From positions 2,976,501 to 3,040,500 of the forward strand of contig NZ_AP023247.1 in assembly GCF_016756535.1 (NCBI RefSeq): a stretch of 64,000 nucleotides of DNA, read 5' to 3'. Under the pieces are notes generated by a model that saw nothing but the letters and a program-made list of their open reading frames with translations, did no database searches and was not told the DNA's origin. Origin of the DNA: Mesorhizobium sp. 131-2-1. GTDB taxonomy: Bacteria; Pseudomonadota; Alphaproteobacteria; Rhizobiales; Rhizobiaceae. A program made the translations under genes and the position numbers. This document shows positions 33,350-42,124 of the stretch, one piece after another; the stretch's first letter is position 1, and each line of letters starts with the position of its first letter.

Positions 33350-34966
33350 CTATTGCGTGGCGCCAGCGGTCGGGCCGGCCACCTTCTTCAATCTCGTGAC
33401 CGTCACTTGGCGCGTGGGCGGCATGCTGCCAAGCAACTGGGGCACCGCAACGCGCCGATGGATGGTGTCCATCGCATAGCCGGCCTTGGTGATCCTGTCG
33501 AAAATTACCGAATTCGGCTCCTGGTCGTCCATCAGGACAAGCACGGCCGGTTCGCGGATCGACTGGGCGAATTCGGGTATCTCGTCGTCGAGCACGACGA
33601 GATCGGGGTCGACCAGGCGCAAATTGCCGGCCCAGAACCAGCTTGAGATCACGGTGCGAACCGGCCCGTCGGAGGTCAGCTGGCTGTAAAGCGAATGGTA
33701 GTCCATCCGCACGATGCGCCCGCGGTTTTCTCCGCCATACAATTGCATGTACCAACTTACCGGCAGCACCAGCATGGCAAGGACGGCGCCGACGAAGACG
33801 ATCGTACCTTGCGTCTTCCTGCCCCTGTCGCCCATCGCATCCAGGCGCATGGCAAGGGCTGCGGGCAGCAAAATGAAAACGGGAAGCATCCAACGATCGC
33901 GAAATTGAGTCACGCCACCTGCCAGCACGAGCAGCAGCGTGATCAGCAAGGCAAAAGCAATCGCGCGCCAGAGCAGTTTCTCAGGCCAGGGTCCGGGCTG
34001 TGACGGCGGCGCGGATTTCCTGATTGCCAGCAAGAACGCAACGGCAAAGATCGCAATCGGAAGCCCGGCGAAATTGAGTATCGCCTTGACCAACCCGAAC
34101 ACGCCGAGCGATGCCGTCGCCGCCGCGCTGCCACCCTCGGCAACGCCGAAGCCATCGCTATGCGACAGCAGGTCTTCAAGATGCGTGAGGCTCCAGTGCA
34201 ATGTCGGGAGACAGGCAAGGATCGCCACCACCACGCTGATCAGGAAGCGGCGGTCGAAGATCGCCTCGCGCGTTTCACGCAGCGACAGCGCCGCCACGAA
34301 CAGCGCCGCGAGAAAGATCACATTGTTGTACTTCGACAGCATCGCCGCGGCCGTTGCCAGGCCAAACAACGCATAGGCGGCGACGGATCGCCGTTTCAGC
34401 ACCTCGACCAGCGCGAGGAACAGCACTGACGAAAAGCAGACTATGGCGAGCGAGTGGGTGAGGGCATGCTGCATTTCCCAGACGATCTGCGGAAAGAGTA
34501 GCAGGCCGAACATGGCAGCGGCGGCTGCACGATTCGAGAAGCCGAGCCGGCGTACCGCGGTGAAGTATGCGGCGAGCCCTCCGGCCAGCAGACCATACTT
34601 CACGATCTTGAGGGCGAGGATGCTGGTTCCGACCAGCGAGGCCGTCAAGTGGGCAAGCCAGGTGTAGAGCGGTGGTTGCGAGCTGCCGTAGCCAGCCGCC
34701 AGGACCCGCATCACCATCAATTGTTCGGATTCATCGACGCCGAGGCCAGTGCCCGCCCAGTGGGACGACAGCGTCATCACCACGACCTGGACGACGCAAT
34801 ATAGGACGACGAAAGCGAGCCCGGCATTGAATGGACCGGCTTTGTCGTCGCAAAGCCAGTCGGTCCATTTCTCTAGATACTGCAAGGACGTGGTCTTCCC
34901 ATCGCGGATACGCCAATGGCCGGTTGGACCGTGTTTGGTCGAAAAGCCACCTACACGATCCAGCAC
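33350..34966 (-). CDS. GT39/ArnT-like membrane glycosyltransferase
   Basis: The 538-residue protein has about ten to twelve membrane segments. An acidic motif sits in the first periplasmic loop (VDESEQLMVMRVLAAGYGSSQPPLY), as in GT-C fold PMT/ArnT enzymes that move sugars from polyprenyl phosphate. A C-terminal soluble part (about 420-538) follows. The longest frame starts at GTG 34966; the first 40 residues are not hydrophobic and the start is uncertain. It ends 19 bp before the DddP-like gene on the same strand and may be co-transcribed by chance. Confidence 0.7.
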   Translation of the reverse strand: MLDRVGGFSTKHGPTGHWRIRDGKTTSLQYLEKWTDWLCDDKAGPFNAGLAFVVLYCVVQVVVMTLSSHWAGTGLGVDESEQLMVMRVLAAGYGSSQPPLYTWLAHLTASLVGTSILALKIVKYGLLAGGLAAYFTAVRRLGFSNRAAAAAMFGLLLFPQIVWEMQHALTHSLAIVCFSSVLFLALVEVLKRRSVAAYALFGLATAAAMLSKYNNVIFLAALFVAALSLRETREAIFDRRFLISVVVAILACLPTLHWSLTHLEDLLSHSDGFGVAEGGSAAATASLGVFGLVKAILNFAGLPIAIFAVAFLLAIRKSAPPSQPGPWPEKLLWRAIAFALLITLLLVLAGGVTQFRDRWMLPVFILLPAALAMRLDAMGDRGRKTQGTIVFVGAVLAMLVLPVSWYMQLYGGENRGRIVRMDYHSLYSQLTSDGPVRTVISSWFWAGNLRLVDPDLVVLDDEIPEFAQSIREPAVLVLMDDQEPNSVIFDRITKAGYAMDTIHRRVAVPQLLGSMPPTRQVTVTRLKKVAGPTAGATQ

Positions 34967-34980
34967 GTCATGTCGCCTTG

Positions 34981-35085
34981 CTAGAGCAATTCCAGGAAAA
35001 GTGCGGAGCGGTTTTTCGTCCGGAATTGCGTAAAAACAAATACTTAGAGCGGGTCAGCGGTTCTATCAAAAGCTGAACCGCTCTA
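34981..35085 (+). repeat. Rhizobial intergenic palindromic repeat, copy B
   Basis: The first ~51 bp match the degenerate copy at 5911-5962 in the opposite orientation (AGCAATTCCAGGAAA ... CCGGAATTGCGT). It ends in a long hairpin, TAGAGCGG (35045-35052) with CCGCTCTA (35078-35085). On the minus strand the last three bases are the TAG stop codon of dehydrogenase copy 2, so the repeat sits exactly at the gene's end and may end its transcript. Confidence 0.75.
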
Positions 35086-37653
35086 CGTGCGCATCTTCTC
35101 GCCGCTCGGGTCGAAGGGCGGCTCGACATTGATGCGGGCCGGACGGCGGTGGCCGAGGATCTCGATCTCGAACAGGCCGGCGCTTTCGTCCTCGGCCAAT
35201 GCCGCCGGAACATAGCCCTGCGCCATCGATTTCTGGACGTAGTGCGCGTAGCCGCCCGAGGTGACCCAGCCAACCACACGCCAGTCGCCGTCGACGATGC
35301 CGCGCACGGCGGAGGCGCCTTCGGCGGCCCTGGAGCCACGCACTTCCTTGCCTGATGTGTCAAAGCGCGGCGCGCCATAGCCATGCGGCTTCTCCACCGT
35401 GCCGTAGTCCTTGCTGACCTTGGCCCAGATCGGCTCGTCGCCCATCACGTCGGCGTCGGCTGCATCGACGATGAAGGAGACGCGGCGCAGCTTCGGGCCC
35501 TCGGCGTGCTCCTTGGCGGACGCCTCGCGGCCGATGAAGTCGTTCTTCTCCAGCTTGATGAAGCGGTCCATCGAGCCTTCGAACGGCCCGTAGATCGGGC
35601 GCAGTTCGCGGAACCAGGTCGGGAAGTTCTTTTCAAGGCGCATCGAGAGCAGGGCGCGCATGCCGAAATCGACGAGACCAAACTCCTCGCCAGCTTCCTT
35701 GATCGCCTTGTAGACGAGGCGCTGATAAGCGGGCGCCATCCAGATCTCGTAGCCGAGGTCGCCGGTATAGGTGATGCGGTTGACCATGCAGGGCGCGCCG
35801 CCGACGGCCATCTCGCGGAAATCCATGAAGCGGAAGGCCTTGGTGGAGATGTCGACATCCACCAGCTTCTGCAGCAGGTCGCGCGATTTCGGCCCGGCGA
35901 TCGAAAGCCCAACAAGCGTCTGGTCGAAGCGGTGGATGCGCACCGAACCGTCCTTCGGCAGGTGCTTCTCGAACCAGCGCATATGGTATTTCTGCGCGGC
36001 CGACGAGCCCCAGATCATGAAGCGGTCCTCGCCGGATTTGGCGATGGTGAAGTCGCCGATAAGCTTGCCGAACTCGTTGACCATCGGGGTCAGCACGATG
36101 CGGCTGGTCTTCGGCATGCGGTTGGTCATCAGCCGGTTGAGGAAATCCTCGGCCGCCGGTCCGGAGACCTCGTATTTGGCGAAATTGGCGATCTCGGTGA
36201 CGCCGACCTTCTCGCGCGTGGCGCGCACCTCCTCGCCGATCGGACCGAAATCGTTGGAGCGGTGGAAGGAGACGATGTCCTTCGGCTCGGTACCTTTCGG
36301 CGCGAACCAGAGCGGGGTCTCCAGGCCCCACGAGTCGCCCATGACGGCATTGTTGGCGAGCATGGTGTCGTAGAGCGGCGTCGTCTGCGCCGGCCGGGCG
36401 GCCGGCAGCTCCTCGTTGGGGAAGCGGATCGAGAAGCGCCGCGAATAATTCTCGCGCACCTTGGCGTTGGTGTAGCGCAGGCTGGCCCATTCGCCGAAGC
36501 GGGCGACGTCCATGCCCCAGACGTCGAATCCCGGATCGCCATGCACCATCCAGTTGGAGAGCGCGAGGCCGACGCCGCCGCCCTGGCTGAAACCGGCCAT
36601 GACGGCGCAGGCGCACCAGAAATTGGTCAGGCCCTGGACCGGGCCGACCAGCGGGTTGCCGTCGAGCGCAAAGGTGAACGGGCCGTTGATGATCTGCTTG
36701 ATGCCGGCCTTCTCGATGCCAGGGAAATGCTTGAAGCCGATCTCCAGCGACGGCGCGATGCGGTCGATGTCGGGCTGCAGCAGTTCATGGCCGAAATCCC
36801 AGGGCGTGTTGACCGGCGACCACGGCTTGCAGGCCTTCTCATAGGTGCCGAGCAGGATGCCGTTGCGCTCCTGACGGGTGTAGATCTCGCCCTTGAAATC
36901 GAGCACGCCGATCATCTCGCGGCCGGTCGACTTGTTGAATTCCTCGACCTCCGGCATCGGCTCGGTGAGCAGGTACATATGCTCCATCGCCAGCACCGGC
37001 AGTTCGACGCCGACCATGCGGCCGATCTCGCGTGCCCACAGCCCACCGCAGTTGACCACATGCTCGGCGTGGACCGTGCCTTGCTCGGTGACGACGTTCC
37101 AGGTGCCGTCGACTTCCTGCGTCAGCTCGACGACGCGGTTGCGCAGCACGATCTCGGCGCCGAGTTTCTTCGCCGCCTTGGAATAGGCAATGGTCGTGCC
37201 GGACGGATCGAGATGGCCTTCGACCGGGTCCCACATGGCGCCGACGAAGTTCCTCTCGTCCATCAGCGGGAACATCGCCTTGGCTTCCGACGGCGTGATC
37301 AGCTCGGTGTCCATGCCGAGATAGCGGCCCTTGGCGTGGGCGAGCCGCAAAAAGTCCATGCGCTCAGGGGTATCCGCCATCATCACGCCGCCGGTCAGGT
37401 GCAGCGAGCAGGACTGGCCGGAGATCTCCTCGATCTCCTTGTAGAGCTGCACCGTGTAGGCCTGCAGCTTGGCGACGTTGGGATCGCCGTTCAGCGTGTG
37501 GAAGCCGCCCGCCGCATGCCAGGACGAGCCCGAGGTCAATTCCGAACGCTCGATCAGCATGATGTCGGTCCAGCCGGCCTTGGCCAGATGGTAGAGCACC
37601 GAGCAGCCAACAACACCGCCGCCGATGACAACCGCTTTGACGTGAGATTTCAT
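35083..37653 (-). CDS. Dimethylglycine dehydrogenase-like flavoprotein, copy 2
   Basis: The 856-residue protein has FAD motif GGGVVG (11-16) and the covalent-FAD signature GSSWHAAG with His46. DAO (about 5-370), FAO_M and GCV_T/GCV_T_C domains follow, the full layout of DMGDH and sarcosine dehydrogenase. It oxidises dimethylglycine or sarcosine and makes methylene-THF. The ATG overlaps the stop of a DUF559 gene by 4 bp, and MttB copy 2 lies upstream on the same strand. That order joins removal of the first methyl group with removal of the second. Its TAG stop comes from an intergenic repeat. Confidence 0.85.
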   Translation of the reverse strand: MKSHVKAVVIGGGVVGCSVLYHLAKAGWTDIMLIERSELTSGSSWHAAGGFHTLNGDPNVAKLQAYTVQLYKEIEEISGQSCSLHLTGGVMMADTPERMDFLRLAHAKGRYLGMDTELITPSEAKAMFPLMDERNFVGAMWDPVEGHLDPSGTTIAYSKAAKKLGAEIVLRNRVVELTQEVDGTWNVVTEQGTVHAEHVVNCGGLWAREIGRMVGVELPVLAMEHMYLLTEPMPEVEEFNKSTGREMIGVLDFKGEIYTRQERNGILLGTYEKACKPWSPVNTPWDFGHELLQPDIDRIAPSLEIGFKHFPGIEKAGIKQIINGPFTFALDGNPLVGPVQGLTNFWCACAVMAGFSQGGGVGLALSNWMVHGDPGFDVWGMDVARFGEWASLRYTNAKVRENYSRRFSIRFPNEELPAARPAQTTPLYDTMLANNAVMGDSWGLETPLWFAPKGTEPKDIVSFHRSNDFGPIGEEVRATREKVGVTEIANFAKYEVSGPAAEDFLNRLMTNRMPKTSRIVLTPMVNEFGKLIGDFTIAKSGEDRFMIWGSSAAQKYHMRWFEKHLPKDGSVRIHRFDQTLVGLSIAGPKSRDLLQKLVDVDISTKAFRFMDFREMAVGGAPCMVNRITYTGDLGYEIWMAPAYQRLVYKAIKEAGEEFGLVDFGMRALLSMRLEKNFPTWFRELRPIYGPFEGSMDRFIKLEKNDFIGREASAKEHAEGPKLRRVSFIVDAADADVMGDEPIWAKVSKDYGTVEKPHGYGAPRFDTSGKEVRGSRAAEGASAVRGIVDGDWRVVGWVTSGGYAHYVQKSMAQGYVPAALAEDESAGLFEIEILGHRRPARINVEPPFDPSGEKMRT

Positions 37654-38111
37654 AAAGATAGGTCCGTTTTTGAAGAGATTGAATCGAGGGAGCGGGGCGT
37701 GAAAACAAAGCGGAGATCGGATGCCGCGATGTTTTCGGCCAGCCTGCCATCAAGCGCGGCAAGGATGGTTTCACAGACGGAAGTACGATGTTTCAGGACG
37801 TCATGGTTCCAGATGCGCAAGATCGAATAACCTTGAGCGCGCATGAAGTCGTCACGGCGGCGGTCATATGTGCTGCCGGCGTGTTGGTGGCCGTCGATTT
37901 CAACGACAAGCCAATTCTCGCGGCAAGCGAAGTCGGCAAAAAAAGGGCCGATGGAAAGCTGGCGCGTAAAGCGATAACCGCCAAGCTTGCGCGCCTTTTG
38001 TTCAAGCCAAAGCAATGCTTCCGCTTGGTTGCCTGACTGCCGCAGGTTGCGTGCTCGCTTCGTTGTCCCTGTTTTGCGGCGGCTGCGCGTTTCATGAACG
38101 GCTTCCCCCAC
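37650..38111 (-). CDS. DUF559 (VSR-like endonuclease fold) protein
   Basis: The protein is 153 residues from GTG 38111. The DUF559 core has LRQSGNQAEALLWLEQKAR, FTRQLSIGPFFADFAC, LVVEIDGHQH and DFMRAQGYSILRIWNHDV, with the Asp and Glu of a PD-(D/E)xK nuclease-like site. Function in cells is unknown. The longer frame up to 38303 reads through a complex inverted repeat and is unlikely to be coding. Its stop overlaps the dehydrogenase start by 4 bp (ATGA). It thus sits inside the MttB-dehydrogenase operon with the repeat, as if inserted. Confidence 0.65.
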   Translation of the reverse strand: MGEAVHETRSRRKTGTTKRARNLRQSGNQAEALLWLEQKARKLGGYRFTRQLSIGPFFADFACRENWLVVEIDGHQHAGSTYDRRRDDFMRAQGYSILRIWNHDVLKHRTSVCETILAALDGRLAENIAASDLRFVFTPRSLDSISSKTDLSL

Positions 38112-38246
38112 TCCGTCGCCGCTTCGCGGCGCCACCTCTCCCCCCTCCGGAGGGAGAGGAAGGGCGCCAGCCGACATAAACTCACGCCTTTCCTCTCCCC
38201 CGTCGATCGGGGGAGAGGTGTCGAGCGCAGCTCGACGGAGTGGGGG
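38105..38246. repeat. Complex inverted repeat upstream of DUF559
   Basis: Outer arms CCCCCACTCCGTCG (38105-38118) and CGACGGAGTGGGGG (38233-38246) are perfect. Inner arms CACCTCTCCCCC and GGGGGAGAGGTG are perfect too. Each half also has its own small palindrome (CCTCCGGAGG; CCTCTCCCCC-N7-GGGGGAGAGG). It separates MttB copy 2 from DUF559 and would form nested hairpins in their transcript. Confidence 0.75.
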
Positions 38247-38299
38247 TCGACCGTTCATCAAGTCCATACGAAGGATCAGCTCACCAACAACATAAATGA

Positions 38300-39877
38300 T
38301 CAAAAATCGGTCGGCGCGCCGCCTTCGGCGCGGCGCTTCTCGACGAAGTCGTTGAGCTCTTCGCGGATCGCCGGGTCCAGATAGGGTTCTTCGTAGGACG
38401 CCAGCCGTTCCTTCCAGACCTTGTTGGCCTTTTCCAGCGCCGTCGGCGAGCCGGCTTCGGCCCAGGTCTCGAAATTGCGCCAGTCGGAGAGGATCGGCGA
38501 GTAGAAGGCAGTCTTGTAGCGGTCCTGTGTGTGCTGGGTGCCGAAGAAGTGACCGCCGGGGCCGACCGACTGGATGGCGTCGAAACCGAGAGCTTCTTCA
38601 GAAAGGTCGAGCGGGGTCAGGAATTCGGCCACCATCTGCAATAGGTCGATGTCCAGAATGGTCTTCTCGTAGGAGCAGCGCAGGCCGCCTTCGAGCCAGC
38701 CGGCGCCGTGCATCATGAGATTGCCGCCGCCCTGGATGGCGCCCCACAGCGAAAAGACGCTTTCATAGGCGGCCTGCGCATCGACGGTGTTGGCCGCGCA
38801 GGTGTTGGAGGTGCGGTAGGGGATGTTGTAGCGGCGGGCAAGCTGGCCGCCAACAAGCTGCGCCTTCATGTATTCGGGGGTGCCGAAGGCCGGTGAACCG
38901 GACTTCATGTCGACATTGGAGGTGAAGCCGCCATAGCCGACCGGCGCGCCCTTCTTCACCATCTGGGCGAACGCGATGCCCGACAGCGCTTCGGCATTCT
39001 GCTGCACAAGCGCGCCGGCGATGGTGACGGGCGCCATCGCGCCCGACAGCGTGAACGGCGTCACGATGACGACCTGGCCCTTGCTCGACATCTGGATGAT
39101 GCCTTCCATCATCGGCACGTCGAGCTTGAGCGGCGAGTTGGTGTTGATGATGGTGAAGACGGAAGGCTCTTCCAGCATCTGCTCATGGCTGACGCCGCGC
39201 GCGATCCTGGCGATCTCGATGCCGTCGACATTGCGCTCCTTGCCGAGCGAATAGATGTGGAACACCTTGTCGGTGAGCGTGGCGAGGTCGCGGATGCATT
39301 CGAGGTGGCGCACCGACGGATGGATATCGGTCGGCTCGACCGGATAGCCGCCGGTGCAGTTGAGGATGTTGTGCATCTGTGCCAGGCGCAGGAAGTTGCG
39401 GTAGTCGGCCTGGTTGCCCGGGCGGCGGCCGCGATCGAGATCGGAGCAGTTCGGCGCCGAGGCCATCATCGACAGGATCACATTGTTGCCGCCGAAGCGC
39501 ACATTGTGCGCCGGGTTGCGGGCATGCAGTGTGAATTCCGACGGGCAGTTCGAGATCAGATCCAAGATCATGTCGCTGTCGAAGCGCACCCGCTCGCTGC
39601 CCTCGGTCACATCAGCGCCATGTTGCTTCATGATGCGGCGCGCTTCGTCATGCAGCACGTCGACGCCGATTTCCTTCAGCACCCGCAGCGAGGCGAGGTG
39701 GATCGATTCCAGCTCGTCGTCCGAGACCAGCCTGGTCGGCGTCAGCGGGTTCCTCAACTGGCGGAAGGGCGGCTGTTCGAACGCCGCCAAGCCGCCGGCG
39801 CGCTTGCCCGCGCGCCCGCCACGGCGAGCGCGATCAGTTGCCAGTGCCGGTTCGGCGGGGTGAAGGGCAGCGGTCAT
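38300..39877 (-). CDS. Non-pyrrolysine MttB-superfamily methyltransferase, copy 2
   Basis: The 525-residue protein has the same barrel and conserved blocks as copy 1 (VTPFTLSGAMAPVTIAG, HGAGWLEGGL, YEEPYLDPAIREEL), but the two are clearly divergent. No amber codon is present in frame. The N terminus has an Arg/Gly-rich stretch (RARRGGRAGKRAGG). ATG 39877 has GAGG six bases upstream; ATG 39889 lacks a site. An apparent 1243-residue frame that continues to 42031 runs antisense through the PLD gene and is spurious. The operon partner is dehydrogenase copy 2; no second corrinoid-protein gene is nearby, so it probably shares the one at 20401-21099. Confidence 0.85.
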   Translation of the reverse strand: MTAALHPAEPALATDRARRGGRAGKRAGGLAAFEQPPFRQLRNPLTPTRLVSDDELESIHLASLRVLKEIGVDVLHDEARRIMKQHGADVTEGSERVRFDSDMILDLISNCPSEFTLHARNPAHNVRFGGNNVILSMMASAPNCSDLDRGRRPGNQADYRNFLRLAQMHNILNCTGGYPVEPTDIHPSVRHLECIRDLATLTDKVFHIYSLGKERNVDGIEIARIARGVSHEQMLEEPSVFTIINTNSPLKLDVPMMEGIIQMSSKGQVVIVTPFTLSGAMAPVTIAGALVQQNAEALSGIAFAQMVKKGAPVGYGGFTSNVDMKSGSPAFGTPEYMKAQLVGGQLARRYNIPYRTSNTCAANTVDAQAAYESVFSLWGAIQGGGNLMMHGAGWLEGGLRCSYEKTILDIDLLQMVAEFLTPLDLSEEALGFDAIQSVGPGGHFFGTQHTQDRYKTAFYSPILSDWRNFETWAEAGSPTALEKANKVWKERLASYEEPYLDPAIREELNDFVEKRRAEGGAPTDF

Positions 39878-39946
39878 GAAAAGCCTCATGGAATGCGAAA
39901 GTGAGCGGCATAATGGACCGCCGCCAATGCCACTGGTACGGAGGCG

Positions 39947-39972
39947 GCGACCACTAGGGCGAGGGAAGCGAC
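39947..39972 (-). promoter_or_regulatory. Candidate AraC-type operator for MttB copy 2
   Basis: GCGAC on the plus strand at 39947-39951 and 39968-39972 are direct repeats 21 bp apart. On the minus strand this reads GTCGC-N16-GTCGC toward MttB copy 2, ending 69 bp above its ATG. Spacing and orientation equal those at dehydrogenase copy 1 and the corrinoid gene. Confidence 0.55.
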
Positions 39973-40081
39973 ATGATGGAAGGGCTACCGGGCGCCTAGC
40001 CTCGCGCAACGTGAAGCCTGTTACAGTTCCGTCTTTTACTTCTGCTATACTTGCACGCCGAGCGTCTTGCGGGGGGAAGCT

Positions 40082-41989
40082 ATGCCTGACGTCATCAAAG
40101 TGCGTGCGGCGACCAACAACGAGGTCGCCTTCCTGGCCTGGGATATTGACGGGATGATCCCAGGTTGCCTCGGCTTCGAGATCGTCCGCCTCTATCCGGA
40201 CACCGGGGAGGAGCGCTGCCTGGCGGCGTGGGTGCCGTTCAAGGGACAGCGCAATCCAAGGTGGATACCCCAGGACACCGGCGTCTGGCCGGTTCAGAAG
40301 ACCTTCTGGCGCGACCTCACGGTGCGCCGGCGCCGCGACAGCATCACGATCAGGCCCGAAGGCGAGATGATCGCCTATCGCGTGCGCCCGGTCGGCGACA
40401 TGAAGCCAGGCCTCGAACCTGTGCCGGTGCGTCCTGACCAGGTGGTGGACGGCAAACCTGCCTATACCGGAACGCCGCGGCCGCTCGGCTATCTCGGCCA
40501 GGGCGCCGTCAGCCCGCCGATCTTCCTCGGCCAGATGTTCGGCAAGGCGCGGGTCGCCTTTACCAACGGCGTTTTGTCGACGCAGTGGATGTCGCGCGCA
40601 CTGGCGGAAGCCGGCATCAAGGTCGGGCAGCGCGACAAGATCAGGGCGGAACTGCAGAATCCGAAAAGCAAGATACGCGCCTATCTTCAAGGCGATGTGC
40701 CTGAGGTACTGACCAGCTTGTTGGAGCGCGCCAAGAGCCAACACGGCTCCGTCAGGCTTGCGCTCTACGAGCTTGGCGACGACGCATTGTGCGACGCCAT
40801 CGTCGCCGCCAAGGATGTCGTCGAGGTGATCCTTTCCAACTCGGGCAAGGACGATCAGACCAAGGAATGGGATTTCGGCAACGCGCCGTTCAGGAAGCGT
40901 CTGCGCGACGAGGGCGTCGCGGTGACGGACCGCCTGTTCAACAACAACCATATCGGCCACAACAAATTCGCGGTCTATCGCGATGCTCAGGGCAAACCGC
41001 AGGCGATGATGACCGGCAGCACCAACTGGACCTCGACCGGCATCTGCGGCCAGTCCAACAACGCCTTCATCCGCGACGATCCGGCGATAGCGGAAGTGTT
41101 CAATGCCTATTGGGAGCGCATGAAGGCCGATGTGTTCCCGCCGCCGGCGAGCGAAAGCGCCGCCGGACATGTGGCGCAAAAGCAGGGCGTGCCGTTCCGC
41201 GAGGAAAACCACCTTGCGAGCCCGTTGGACGGCGCTACAGCAGCGCTGGACGGCATGACAGTGTGGTTTTCGCCCAACGATCCCGAGCGCAGCAAGAAGG
41301 ACATCTCGGTGCGCCCGGTCGACCTCGATGACGTCTTTGTCCGCATCAAGGCGGCGAAGCGCGCGGTGCTCTTTCTCGTGTTCAATCCGTCGCGGCTCGG
41401 CGAGAACTCGATCGTCGACCAGGCGGTCGCGGCGGCGAAGGCGGACCCGAAGCTGATCGTGCAGGGCGCGATCAGCGACGAGACTGCGATGCCCAACTAT
41501 GTCGCGCCGACCAAGGATCCGGTGACCCACAAATCGAACAAGGACGGCAAATCGCCCTTCGTCTATCCGGAGAAGGTCTGGGAGGCGCCGAACGTCTCGA
41601 TCGTCAGGGCGGCGAACCTGACCGGCGCCACGATCGCCCGCGATTTCCAGGCGGAGGTGCTGACCGTCGGCCATGCCATCGTGCACGACAAGATCGTCAT
41701 CATCGACCCGATGGAGGACAACGCGACCGTCATCACCGGCAGCCATAACCTCGGCTACAAGGCGTCCTACGAGAACGACGAGAACCTGGTCATTGTCGAG
41801 GGCGACAAGACGTTCGCCGCTGCCTATGCGGTGCACATGCTCGACGTCTTCGACCACTACAAGTTCCGCGCCTGGCGCCGGACGATCGGGAAGGGCCCCT
41901 CGGCCGACGATGGGATTTCCATCGACGACAAGTGGCTGAAGCCCTATGCCGACGGCAAGAAGGGGGCGATCGCCCGCTACTTCCCGTAA
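40082..41989 (+). CDS. Phospholipase D-like protein with two PLDc domains
   Basis: The 635-residue protein has an N-terminal domain of about 170 residues of unknown type. Two PLD motifs follow: HNKFAVY...GSTNWTS (about 305-330) and HDKIVIID...GSHN (about 536-560). Paired HxK and GSxN elements form the active site of phospholipases D and related nucleases. There is no signal peptide. ATG 40082 has GGGGGAAG upstream. It is divergent from MttB copy 2 with 204 bp between. Substrate is unknown, phospholipid or nucleic acid. Confidence 0.75.
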   Translation: MPDVIKVRAATNNEVAFLAWDIDGMIPGCLGFEIVRLYPDTGEERCLAAWVPFKGQRNPRWIPQDTGVWPVQKTFWRDLTVRRRRDSITIRPEGEMIAYRVRPVGDMKPGLEPVPVRPDQVVDGKPAYTGTPRPLGYLGQGAVSPPIFLGQMFGKARVAFTNGVLSTQWMSRALAEAGIKVGQRDKIRAELQNPKSKIRAYLQGDVPEVLTSLLERAKSQHGSVRLALYELGDDALCDAIVAAKDVVEVILSNSGKDDQTKEWDFGNAPFRKRLRDEGVAVTDRLFNNNHIGHNKFAVYRDAQGKPQAMMTGSTNWTSTGICGQSNNAFIRDDPAIAEVFNAYWERMKADVFPPPASESAAGHVAQKQGVPFREENHLASPLDGATAALDGMTVWFSPNDPERSKKDISVRPVDLDDVFVRIKAAKRAVLFLVFNPSRLGENSIVDQAVAAAKADPKLIVQGAISDETAMPNYVAPTKDPVTHKSNKDGKSPFVYPEKVWEAPNVSIVRAANLTGATIARDFQAEVLTVGHAIVHDKIVIIDPMEDNATVITGSHNLGYKASYENDENLVIVEGDKTFAAAYAVHMLDVFDHYKFRAWRRTIGKGPSADDGISIDDKWLKPYADGKKGAIARYFP

Positions 41990-42124
41990 CCTTTGTCTGA
42001 GTGACCCCCAAGCGTCTGGCCGTTGGCGCAAGCGGATTTCGCCACCGGCCCTTCCTTTTGCCGTGCCGAGCCGCTAGCCGGATCGCATGCCGCCCGAGGG
42101 CGAGCGATTCAAACGGATGGCGCA

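Noticed and set aside
21375..39877. Pyrrolysine-containing MttB
   Set aside because: Neither MttB reading frame has an internal amber codon, and no pyl genes or tRNA(Pyl)-like sequence was seen.
38300..42031. A 1243-residue minus-strand frame that seems to fuse MttB copy 2 to a large N-terminal domain
   Set aside because: The part above 39889 runs antisense through the PLD gene, has Arg/His/Asp-biased shadow composition, and MttB has a good start with GAGG at 39877.
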